Origin: Candidatus Poribacteria bacterium
GTDB taxonomy: Bacteria; Poribacteria; WGA-4E; WGA-3G
DNA length: 64,000 bases
Reading direction: 5' to 3'
Assembly (NCBI GenBank): GCA_012270795.1
Contig: JAAXHO010000206.1
Coordinates: 124,001 to 188,000 of the forward strand
Positions 41,641 to 50,042 of the stretch are shown here, one piece after another. The notes under the pieces were generated by a model. The model was not told the origin of the DNA and made no database searches. It saw only the letters and a program-made list of their open reading frames with translations. Position 1 is the stretch's first letter, and each line of letters opens with the position of its first letter. A program made the translations under genes and the position numbers.

Positions 41641-44600
41641 ATGTCAATAACCGATTTTTTTCGTGGGAAGGTCTTACTGATTACAGGTGGAACCGCCTTC
41701 CTTGGGCAACCGATGGTTGCGAAGATATTAACTTCTCTCCCCGACGTACAGCAAATTTATCTCCTTATTAGAAGTCGGATTGATTCCAATGGTAAAGTCA
41801 CTTCTGCACAAGAACGTTTTGAAAAGGAGTTGTTAACCTCTGATGTTTTTGGGAAGTTGCGCCAGTCGCACGGTGCGAAGTTTGAGGAGTGGACGAAGGA
41901 GAAAGTTACTGCTATTGAAGGAGAACTTACAGATGAACGTCTCGGATTTAGCGATGCAGACTATGATCGCCTCCAAGGTGAAATAGACGTATTTATTAAC
42001 ATTGCGGGGCTTGTTGATTTTGACCCGCCTTTTGATGCTTCACTAAAAGGGAACGCGCTTGCTGCCAAACATGTGGTGACGTTTGCGAAAGGGTGTTCCA
42101 AAGTCATTTTTTTGCATGTTTCTACTGCCTATGTTTGTGGGGATAAACCGGGACATGTTCCAGAAGAACTGCCCCCACCTTATGAGCAGTTTGCACAACA
42201 ACATAACGAAAAAAACGAAAACACGATCCCCGCAACACTCTCGGATGAAATTGACTATCTCCTTAAATTAAGTCAATCTATTAGAGAAGAAGCAGACACA
42301 CCAGAAGAAAATACCCACTTTCAGCAAATTGCACAGAAACAGTTAGACGCAGACAAACGCTCCAGCAGGAAAACAGTTGAAACTCTTACTGAAGAAGTTA
42401 AAGCAGAATGGCTTGAAACTCAACTTGTTGAGGCAGGACTTCAACATGCGCGATCGCGCGGCTGGAACGATACTTATACATATATGAAATTCCTTGCAGA
42501 GCAAGTTGTGATGGAGATGCGAGGTGACCTACCCACTGCAATTATTCGTCCATCCATTATAGAAAGTAGTTTTGCCGAACCACATCCTGGCTGGCTCGGA
42601 AAGTATCGTATGTCTGAACCGTTGATTGTCGGTTTCGCGAAAGGACGTATCCCTGACTTTCCCGCAAATCCTGACATTATATTAGATATTATACCTGTTG
42701 ATTTTGTTGTAAATGCAATGTTAGCCGCTGCCGAGGCAATAGCAAAAAGGGGTGGAATTGAAGTTTATCATGTGGCAACAGGCACACAGAACCCGTTGTA
42801 TTTTCGCGGTATTGTGGACGCAACTTCAGGGTATTTTACTGAACATCCGATGCTGGAAAATGGAAAACCCATTGCAGTACCAGTCTGGACATTTCCTAGT
42901 TTAGAGAATTTTCAAAAGAAGGTAGAAGCTAAGATGCGGATGCTTGATCGAGCAATTAGAGTCCTTACAATGCTACCTCTAAAATCAGCGAAACGCCACC
43001 GACGAAGATTGGCAATCAAACAGAGTGGTATAAAAGCACTTCTCCATTACATTCGGATTTACGCCCCTTACACGCGAACGAACTTTGAATTTGAAACAGA
43101 TAAGATGCAGGCACTTTATGACTCTCTCTCTCCTGATGAACAGAAACATTTTTGCTTTGATGTATCGCAAATTCAGTGGCAGCAATATTTTCAAGAGATA
43201 CACATTCCCGGCATCAAACGACATGTGTTAAAACTCGAAGATAGAACAGCGAATACAGAAGAACAGAAAGAGGAGGTAGACGAACTGCCTGATCCCGCCC
43301 CTAACCCGATTGATAGTATTTCACCTAAAACAGTAGTAGATTTAATAGAGATTCAGGCAAAACGGATTCCCGATAAAATTGCACTCCAGATGGTTACCGA
43401 AGGAGAATGGGAGCGATATACCTACGCTGAAACCTATACCCGTTCACGGCAAGCAGCATTCCAATTATGGAAGAGTGGCATACGTGAAGGGAATCGGGTT
43501 GTGTTGGTATCGGAAAATCAACCGGAATGGTGCATTGCTTACCTTGCAGTCTCACAAATTGGTTGTGCAGTTGTACCCCTTGACGCACAAACACCAACAC
43601 AAGAAATCCTTGCCATAACTAAATTCACCGATGCGAAAGCAATCCTTGCATCTGATTATGTATTAACTCAGTCAGGTACAGAATTGGCTGAAACTAATTT
43701 ACTTGTGCAAAATATAAATCAATTCCATGAAAACGCAGATGCAATTAAAGACATCCCATCAGATTTTCCGGATGTAGAGGTTAAACCTGATACCGTGGCA
43801 TCTATTATTTTCACAATGGGAACGACAGTAGATGCGAAAGGTGCAATGCTAACGCATGGGGGGTTCATCTCCAACGTAAAAGCAGTCGCAAAAGCACTAC
43901 CACCAACAGACGAGGAACGTATCTTGTCTGCATTACCCCTATATCATGCACTTAGCTTTTCATGCAGCCTGTTGATGGCACTCTATAGCGGCACCACTGC
44001 AACTTTTGTTAACGCATTTCGTCCGACAACACTTCTAAGAACGATGCGTGAGGATAAAACGACCGCATTTATCAGTGTGCCACGGCTTTTTCAGATGCTG
44101 CAAAGCACCATTGAACGACAGGCATTGCGTGATGACACACCGGGAGAAACTTTGGCAGAAAAAGCACAAGTGATTATGGGCGGACACATTCGAGTCCTTG
44201 TCAGTGGTGGGGCTGCGCTCGGTGATGCAATATATGATGGTTTCAAAAAATTGGGTTTGACACTTTATCAAGGTTACGGAATGACCGAAACGGCTCCAGT
44301 TCTTAGTGTCAATCCATATCAGAACAGTAAACGCGGATCCGTTGGTCCCCCAGTGGAAGGTGTGGAATTTCAGATCGTAGATCCAGATAGTGACGGTATC
44401 GGTGAAATAATTGCTAAAGGTCCCAGTAATATGAAAGGGTACTATAATAATCAAAATGCTACGGAGAAAGCAATTCGTGACGGATGGCTGTACACAGGTG
44501 ATCTTGGGTATATTGATGATGACGGTTATCTCTATATCACTGGACATTGTAAGGACATCATCGTACCTGCCTCTGGCAAAAACATCTACCCCGTTGAAAT

Positions 44601-45891
44601 GGAGGCACTCTATCAGAATAGTCCTGCAATTGCTGAAATGTGTGTCGTTGGTATCCCTGACGAAGACGGTTCTGACACTGCAATCCATGCAGTGATTGTC
44701 TCAACAAAAAACGATGAAACGACTGAAGCAGAAATCCATAGTCACCTACAGAGTGTCGCAAAGCAGCTACCGAGTTACCAGCAATTTCATAAATCGCATC
44801 TGTTTCCAGAATCTTTGCCAAAGACCGAAGATGGGGAAATTGATAGAGTACGAGTCAAAGAACAATTAGTTGAATTTCTTGCTAACGAACAAACCTTATT
44901 GGCAGATGAAGCTAAACAGCAAAACGAAAAATCTGACGCACGACCAACTGAAAACATACTAGAAGATATTTTACAACCGCTTGCAAAATTAGCACGTATG
45001 CCTGTGAACAAGATTTATCTTGATAGTAATTTGGACATAGACCTCGGACTTGATTCACTGACACGACTTGATTTACTCATGCTACTTGAATCACGACTTG
45101 GTCACACAATTCCTGACTCAATGCTTGCTAATTTGCAGACAGTCAAAGATGTCGTTGAGTTATCGCAGACTTTTGAGAAATCGGAGCGTGTGGAAACAAC
45201 GACGACAGTAAAACCGTTACAGTTGCGTGAAAAACCGCATTGGTATGCACGTGCACTTCGCGCTTGTGTCCGCAGCTTATACCGTCACCGCTTTTCGTTT
45301 GAATGTTTCGGTATAGAAAATATTCCTCAGGATAAACCTTATATTATTACACCGAACCACACGAGTCATTTAGACACATTGACAGTGATAACCGCGCTGG
45401 GACATGATTCACATCGCCTGTGGACGCTCGCTGCAAGGGATTACTGGTTCGGTAATAAGATTCAAGGTTGGTTCGCGCACAACTGCCTCAATGCACTACC
45501 GATTGAACGTGATGGTAATTTCACACAGTTTCTACAGGATTTACGAATGGCTAATGAAGTGACAGAACAAAATAACGGTTTACTGATTTTTCCGGAAGGC
45601 ACGCGATCACTTGATGGAAAACTGCAGCCTTTCAAACCTGGGATACTTAGTTTGCTGATCTATGGGAAGCAAGTTCCGATCATTCCTACGTATATTAAAG
45701 GAGCTTATGAAGTCCTTCCGAAAGGACAAGGTATCCCGAAAAAACACCCAATTCAGATTGTTTTTGGGGAACCGCTTCTTTTTGAAGTATCACAGAATCC
45801 GGGGGACATCACAGAGAACTCGGATATCTATCAGAAATTCTTGACAGAACTTGAAAGTCGTGTCGCAAGACTCGGTGAGACACTCGGTTAG
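41641..45891 (+). CDS. Four-domain lipid enzyme: fatty acyl reductase, acyl-AMP ligase, acyl carrier, PlsC acyltransferase
   Basis: A ~1416-residue cytoplasmic fusion. Residues ~8-500 are a male-sterility/fatty acyl reductase-type SDR: LLITGGTAFLGQP for NAD(P), HVSTAYVCG, and the catalytic YTYMK. Residues ~560-1090 are an AMP-forming ligase: IIFTMGTTVDAKGAML (a diverged P-loop), YQGYGMTETAPVLSV, YTGDLGYIDDDGYLYITG and PASGKNIYPVEME. Residues ~1110-1190 are an acyl carrier domain with DLGLDSLTRLDLL, whose Ser would carry phosphopantetheine. Residues ~1220-1410 are PlsC: NHTSHLD (HX4D) and LLIFPEGTRS. It probably activates an acyl chain, reduces it to aldehyde or alcohol and/or transfers it to a lipid acceptor. 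The ATG at 41641, seven bases after AAAGGA, is preferred to a GTG at 41620. Confidence 0.88.
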   Translation: MSITDFFRGKVLLITGGTAFLGQPMVAKILTSLPDVQQIYLLIRSRIDSNGKVTSAQERFEKELLTSDVFGKLRQSHGAKFEEWTKEKVTAIEGELTDERLGFSDADYDRLQGEIDVFINIAGLVDFDPPFDASLKGNALAAKHVVTFAKGCSKVIFLHVSTAYVCGDKPGHVPEELPPPYEQFAQQHNEKNENTIPATLSDEIDYLLKLSQSIREEADTPEENTHFQQIAQKQLDADKRSSRKTVETLTEEVKAEWLETQLVEAGLQHARSRGWNDTYTYMKFLAEQVVMEMRGDLPTAIIRPSIIESSFAEPHPGWLGKYRMSEPLIVGFAKGRIPDFPANPDIILDIIPVDFVVNAMLAAAEAIAKRGGIEVYHVATGTQNPLYFRGIVDATSGYFTEHPMLENGKPIAVPVWTFPSLENFQKKVEAKMRMLDRAIRVLTMLPLKSAKRHRRRLAIKQSGIKALLHYIRIYAPYTRTNFEFETDKMQALYDSLSPDEQKHFCFDVSQIQWQQYFQEIHIPGIKRHVLKLEDRTANTEEQKEEVDELPDPAPNPIDSISPKTVVDLIEIQAKRIPDKIALQMVTEGEWERYTYAETYTRSRQAAFQLWKSGIREGNRVVLVSENQPEWCIAYLAVSQIGCAVVPLDAQTPTQEILAITKFTDAKAILASDYVLTQSGTELAETNLLVQNINQFHENADAIKDIPSDFPDVEVKPDTVASIIFTMGTTVDAKGAMLTHGGFISNVKAVAKALPPTDEERILSALPLYHALSFSCSLLMALYSGTTATFVNAFRPTTLLRTMREDKTTAFISVPRLFQMLQSTIERQALRDDTPGETLAEKAQVIMGGHIRVLVSGGAALGDAIYDGFKKLGLTLYQGYGMTETAPVLSVNPYQNSKRGSVGPPVEGVEFQIVDPDSDGIGEIIAKGPSNMKGYYNNQNATEKAIRDGWLYTGDLGYIDDDGYLYITGHCKDIIVPASGKNIYPVEMEALYQNSPAIAEMCVVGIPDEDGSDTAIHAVIVSTKNDETTEAEIHSHLQSVAKQLPSYQQFHKSHLFPESLPKTEDGEIDRVRVKEQLVEFLANEQTLLADEAKQQNEKSDARPTENILEDILQPLAKLARMPVNKIYLDSNLDIDLGLDSLTRLDLLMLLESRLGHTIPDSMLANLQTVKDVVELSQTFEKSERVETTTTVKPLQLREKPHWYARALRACVRSLYRHRFSFECFGIENIPQDKPYIITPNHTSHLDTLTVITALGHDSHRLWTLAARDYWFGNKIQGWFAHNCLNALPIERDGNFTQFLQDLRMANEVTEQNNGLLIFPEGTRSLDGKLQPFKPGILSLLIYGKQVPIIPTYIKGAYEVLPKGQGIPKKHPIQIVFGEPLLFEVSQNPGDITENSDIYQKFLTELESRVARLGETLG

Positions 45892-45899
45892 GAAATAAG

Positions 45900-46586
45900 A
45901 TGGAAACGTTTCAAAAAAAAGCCATCGCCTTTTTTGATGTAGACGGGACGTTGTTGAGTTCAACGATTGTGCATTGCTACTTATGGTTGCGAACCTCCTC
46001 AATGTTTTCTATTCAGAAACTTTTCTGGATCATCGGGTTTCTCCCGAAGATCGTATACTACCTAATTCTTGACAAGATTAGCAGGGTACGATTTAATCAG
46101 GTTTTCTATCGGAATTATCGTGGGATGGATGCAACACAAGTAAAAACGTTAGCATCTGATATGTTTGCAAACTATCTCAGCCAGAAAATCTTTCCCGAAG
46201 CCATTTCGCAGATAGAGGAACACAAGGCACAAGGTGACTATGTCGTGCTATTGACAGGTTCGTTAGATTTTATTGTGCGTCCTATCGCGGAACATTTCGG
46301 TGTAGATGCTGTTTTAGCTGCCAAACTTTCGGAGCATGCTGGAAAGTTCACAGGAGAACTCACAACTGAACCGCTTATCGGTGAACAAAAAGCAATTGCT
46401 ATGAAAAAATTTGCTAAACAAGCAGGTATATCTCTTGATGTCTGCTATGCTTATAGCGATAGCAAGTCCGATCTGCCGATGTTAGATTGTGTTGGTAATC
46501 CGATAGCGGTGAACCCCAGCAAAGCGTTGCGTAAACTTGCACTTGAAACAGATTGGGAAATCCATGAATGGATGAAAGCAACATAA
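45900..46586 (+). CDS. HAD-IB family phosphatase (SerB/PSPase-like)
   Basis: A 228-residue hydrolase of the HAD IB subfamily. Motif I is AFFDVDGTLLSS with the Asp pair at ~14 and 16. A hydrophobic stretch at ~30-65 (FWIIGFLPKIVYYLIL) suggests membrane association. Motif II is VVLLTGSLDF, motif IV is YAYSDSKSDLPMLDCVG, and a final NPSKALRKLA is typical of HAD-IB proteins. It starts eight bases after the lipid fusion gene stops, so it is in the same operon. HAD-IB phosphatases often sit beside PlsC acyltransferases and probably dephosphorylate a phospholipid intermediate such as phosphatidate or lysophosphatidate; that role is inference. Confidence 0.85.
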   Translation: METFQKKAIAFFDVDGTLLSSTIVHCYLWLRTSSMFSIQKLFWIIGFLPKIVYYLILDKISRVRFNQVFYRNYRGMDATQVKTLASDMFANYLSQKIFPEAISQIEEHKAQGDYVVLLTGSLDFIVRPIAEHFGVDAVLAAKLSEHAGKFTGELTTEPLIGEQKAIAMKKFAKQAGISLDVCYAYSDSKSDLPMLDCVGNPIAVNPSKALRKLALETDWEIHEWMKAT

Positions 46587-46603
46587 CCTTATGAGGAGAA
46601 CAA

Positions 46604-46819
46604 ATGGAAGTTAAACGTTATTTAGAATCAATGTCTGAACCGAATGATACCATGTTTATTGAATTTTCGGATATGTACCGCTTCACACGACGTGGTCAAG
46701 ATTGGGAAAAATTTCGACAAGATATAATTGAAGTTCTTGAACAAACGGTTTCTGAAGAACTGTCAAAAGAATTCGCTGAATCTACAGAGGACTGGGTTTC
46801 GGAGGATACACCTGAATAG
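46604..46819 (+). CDS. Small acidic hypothetical protein
   Basis: A 71-residue protein, strongly acidic at the C-terminus (SEDTPE), beginning MEVKRYLESMSEPNDTMFIE. AGGAGAACAA precedes the ATG, supporting translation. It lies 17 bases after the HAD-IB phosphatase gene and probably shares its transcript. No domain is recognised. The 205 bases after it hold no gene. Confidence 0.6.
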   Translation: MEVKRYLESMSEPNDTMFIEFSDMYRFTRRGQDWEKFRQDIIEVLEQTVSEELSKEFAESTEDWVSEDTPE

Positions 46820-47024
46820 ATTGACTCGGAATCAGTTAATCGTGCTAACAATATTTTTGTATTCGGTAATACGAAACATGTAAGTTGGGTTGAACATATT
46901 ATATCTATGTAGGAGCAACTTAGCGTGTCAGATGTATCCTGAATCCTTCCAAGAAACCCTTGACAAACAGACTTCGTTAGGATAAAATTTGAATTGTTTT
47001 GTATCACATACCCAAGAGGAATTG

Positions 47025-47288
47025 ATGAACCGTACAAGAATGCCACAGACAGACTCAATTCAAGAACTTGCACATTTTTGGGACACGCATGACTTAACCG
47101 ATTTTGAGAATGAACTTGAAGAAGTGGATGAACCTATCTTTGAACTCCTAACCGAGTTGATCGTCCCCTTGCAACCTAAAGAGTTGGAAGCTCTGATGAT
47201 ACTTGCCAAGACGCGTGATACTTCACCTGTCAATCTTATTCGAGAATGGGTCCTTGAACATATTGATACACCGACGACAGTCGGGTGA
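47025..47288 (+). CDS. CopG-family antitoxin-like protein
   Basis: An 87-residue protein. The segment SIQELAHFWDTHDLTDFENE matches the start of the CopG antitoxin family (FWDTHDLTD-E pattern), and KELEALMILAKTRDTSPVNL with REWVLEHI resembles the ribbon-helix-helix part. The ATG at 47025 is preceded by AAGAGGAATTG; a TTG 36 bases earlier is less likely. Such proteins repress their own operon and neutralise a toxin, usually BrnT-like. No toxin gene is next to it on either side; the downstream gene encodes a DNA methyltransferase. Confidence 0.7.
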   Translation: MNRTRMPQTDSIQELAHFWDTHDLTDFENELEEVDEPIFELLTELIVPLQPKELEALMILAKTRDTSPVNLIREWVLEHIDTPTTVG

Positions 47289-47410
47289 TATTGTCGGATA
47301 TACGCTATTCTATGTAGTGGAGACGTGCAACAGATACAACTATCGTGAACTCATATTTTTTAGAGTTTCTAAAGATGTGCAGGTGTTTCTGAATCAAAAG
47401 GAAGCCAACT

Positions 47411-48121
47411 ATGTTGTTTACAGATTTTACCGTCAAGGTAGCTGATTATCAAGAATTTATGGCTTCATTGCCTACAGGATCAGTGGATCTTATCTTGACG
47501 GATCCCCCATACTGTATCAGCAAGAAAACTGGATTTTCGGATGTTGTGAACGGTGTAAAGAGATTTGCTGTTAGCATGGACTTTGGTCCCTGGGATCATG
47601 TTGAGATAAATCTTGACGCTATGGCAAAGGTGTTTTATCAATCCTTACGCCGAGGCGGTACTGCTATTGTCTGGTATGACCTTTGGAAAATAGGTAAGGT
47701 GAAGGATGCAATGGAATCGGCAGGTTTCAAAATGCTCCGTCAGATTATATGGCAAAAGACTAATCCTGTACCATTAAATATGCGTGCAACCTATCTCTCT
47801 AATAGTCGAGAAATGGCTGTTGTCGGTGTCAAAGTTGGCAAACCTACTTTCAATAGTCAGTATGACTCTGGTATCTATGAGTATCCGATACCTCGACACA
47901 AAGGTAAAAGACAACATCCGACACAAAAACCGTTGTTATTGTTTGAGGATTTAGCCCGTAAACATAGCAACCAAGGGGATCTTGTTATAGACCCATTCGT
48001 TGGATCTGGCACGACCGGCGTTGCAGCATTGAGAAATTTTAGACACTTTTCCGGTTGTGATATAGACGATAATTATGTGAGAATTACACAAAAAAGAATG
48101 GAAGATTCACAGAAAAATTAA
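47411..48121 (+). CDS. Beta-class DNA methyltransferase (DPPY type)
   Basis: A 236-residue site-specific DNA methyltransferase. The catalytic motif DLILTDPPYCIS is at ~27-38, and the SAM motif DPFVGSGTTGVAAL follows at ~196, the beta order. DPPY favours N6-adenine. HPTQKPLLLFEDL, before motif I, is the conserved region usually written HPTEKP. No endonuclease lies beside it, so it may be a regulatory orphan or a remnant of a restriction system. AAAAGGAAGCCAACT precedes the ATG. It is followed after four bases by the methionyl-tRNA synthetase gene. Confidence 0.9.
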   Translation: MLFTDFTVKVADYQEFMASLPTGSVDLILTDPPYCISKKTGFSDVVNGVKRFAVSMDFGPWDHVEINLDAMAKVFYQSLRRGGTAIVWYDLWKIGKVKDAMESAGFKMLRQIIWQKTNPVPLNMRATYLSNSREMAVVGVKVGKPTFNSQYDSGIYEYPIPRHKGKRQHPTQKPLLLFEDLARKHSNQGDLVIDPFVGSGTTGVAALRNFRHFSGCDIDDNYVRITQKRMEDSQKN

Positions 48122-48125
48122 ATAT

Positions 48126-50018
48126 ATGAAAACATTTTACGTTACTACTCCTATCTATTACGCCAATGGTGAACCCCATGCGGGACACGCCTACACGACC
48201 ATCGCTGCTGATGCATTAGCCCGTTATCACCGCATCAAAGGTAATGAAGTATTTTTTCTAACTGGCGTTGATGAACACGGGGCAAACATTGATAAGACAG
48301 CTGAAACCGAAGGTCTTTCGCCACAAGCATTTTGCGACAAGTTAGCACCAATTTTCACTAAATTGTGGGAACGATTAAATATATCAAATGACATCTTTCT
48401 CCGAACAACAAGCGAACTCCACAAACGCGGCATAAAAAAGTTTCTTACTGCCCTATATGAGAGCGGAGATGTCTACAAAGCACCTTATGAAGGGTATTAC
48501 TGTCGTCCATGCGAACGTTTTTTCCCAGAGAAAGAGTTAGCCGATGATAAAATTTGTCCGATTCATAAATTGCCGTTAGAATGGGTGAAAGAGGAAAACT
48601 ATTTTTTTCGTCTCTCCAAGTATCAGGACCGTTTGATACAACATTACAATGAAAATCCCGATTTTGTGTATCCTGAAAGCCGAAGGAATGAGCTCTTAAA
48701 CGTGTTGGAATCAGGATTAGAAGATACAAGCATTTCACGTTCCTCTGTCTCGTGGGGAATACCTTTACCGTTTGACCCCGAACACATTGCTTATGTCTGG
48801 ATAGATGCACTTCCGAACTATATAACCGCATTGGGTTATGATGCCGATAGCGAAAGGTATCATAAATTTTGGCCTGCTGATGTACACATGATGGCAAAGG
48901 AGATCACCCGTTTTCACGCGCTGCTTTGGCCCGCGATGTTGATGGCAGCGAACCTACCACTTCCCAAACAGATTGTCGCACACGGTTGGTTGACGAAGGA
49001 TGGCGAAGCGTTGAGCAAAACACGGGGCATCTTTATTGATATGGATGGGGATATCGGCACTTATGGTGTTGATGCGTTTCGTTATTACCTTCTACGTGAA
49101 TTTAGTTTCGGGAATGATGGTGACTATCGTCCTGCACGTTTGCATGCACGTTATAACGCTGATCTCGCAAACGATCTGGGCAATTTGCTCAACCGTGTCC
49201 TCGGATTGGTGAACAAGAACTTTGATGAAATACCTGTCCCCACAACACCCGATGACATTGACGAAGAAATCAAGGGGATGGCACAAACCACGGTGGATCA
49301 ATTGGACGCGCAAATGGAGACGTTGGCTTTTGACACTGCATTGGAAACGATATGGGAATTTGTGCGGCGCGTCAACCGTTATATCCAACAAACTGAAGTC
49401 TGGACACTGACTAAACCAGAAACAAAACCGAGAATGGGAACTATCCTTTACAATAGTTTAGAAGCACTACGATTCATCTCTGTGCTGGTATCACCTTTTA
49501 TACCGGATACTGCAGAGAAGATACAGAAACAGATCGGTTTGACCGAATTTGATACCGTCGCAGAGTGGGGACGTTTACCTGCTGCCCTGAAGGTTAGCAA
49601 AGGCGAACCTATCTTCCCGCGTGTTGATCTAAAAAAAGAAAAAGCTCCGAAATCAGATGCAGTTAAACCTAAACAGAAGTCAGACAAGAAAACGACTGAT
49701 CTTATCTCCTTTGCTGATTTCCAGAAATTGGATTTACAGGTCGGTAACGTTATCTCTGCTGAGCCAATTGAAGGTGCTGATCGTCTTCTCAAACTACAGG
49801 TTGACCTCGGGACGGAGAAACGACAAGTAGTCGCAGGCATAGCAGAACACTATAAACCGGATATCCTAATCGGCAAACAGGTCATCGTCGTTGTAAATTT
49901 AGAACCCGCGACGATCCGTAATGTTGAATCACAAGGTATGATTCTCGCGGCAAGTGGTGATTCTGTCGTCTTAGCAACGCCTGAAACAGAAGTACCACTT
50001 GGCACAAAAGTTCGGTGA
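48126..50018 (+). CDS. metG: Methionyl-tRNA synthetase with C-terminal tRNA-binding domain
   Basis: A 630-residue class I synthetase. The HIGH-type signature is GEPHAGHAYTTIAADALARY near residue 16. The zinc-knuckle region is YYCRPCERFFPEKELADDK with a later ICPIH. The second signature reads EALSKTRG, a diverged KMSKS lacking the first lysine. The anticodon-binding helices (~380-510) are followed by a lysine-rich linker. An OB-fold tRNA-binding domain (ISFADFQKLDLQVGNVISAE, RQVVAGIAEHY) occupies ~535-630, as in dimeric bacterial MetRS. It charges tRNA-Met in the cytoplasm. It begins four bases after an orphan DNA methyltransferase and precedes a nuclease gene. Confidence 0.95.
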   Translation: MKTFYVTTPIYYANGEPHAGHAYTTIAADALARYHRIKGNEVFFLTGVDEHGANIDKTAETEGLSPQAFCDKLAPIFTKLWERLNISNDIFLRTTSELHKRGIKKFLTALYESGDVYKAPYEGYYCRPCERFFPEKELADDKICPIHKLPLEWVKEENYFFRLSKYQDRLIQHYNENPDFVYPESRRNELLNVLESGLEDTSISRSSVSWGIPLPFDPEHIAYVWIDALPNYITALGYDADSERYHKFWPADVHMMAKEITRFHALLWPAMLMAANLPLPKQIVAHGWLTKDGEALSKTRGIFIDMDGDIGTYGVDAFRYYLLREFSFGNDGDYRPARLHARYNADLANDLGNLLNRVLGLVNKNFDEIPVPTTPDDIDEEIKGMAQTTVDQLDAQMETLAFDTALETIWEFVRRVNRYIQQTEVWTLTKPETKPRMGTILYNSLEALRFISVLVSPFIPDTAEKIQKQIGLTEFDTVAEWGRLPAALKVSKGEPIFPRVDLKKEKAPKSDAVKPKQKSDKKTTDLISFADFQKLDLQVGNVISAEPIEGADRLLKLQVDLGTEKRQVVAGIAEHYKPDILIGKQVIVVVNLEPATIRNVESQGMILAASGDSVVLATPETEVPLGTKVR

Positions 50019-50042
50019 CAAAAACCGCTGTAATTTCCCAAG

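Noticed and set aside
44035-44688. Long open frame (217 codons) antisense to the acyl-AMP ligase region
   Set aside because: It lies wholly inside the conserved ligase domain on the other strand, has no ribosome binding site, and its product resembles no protein family. It is a shadow of codon use.
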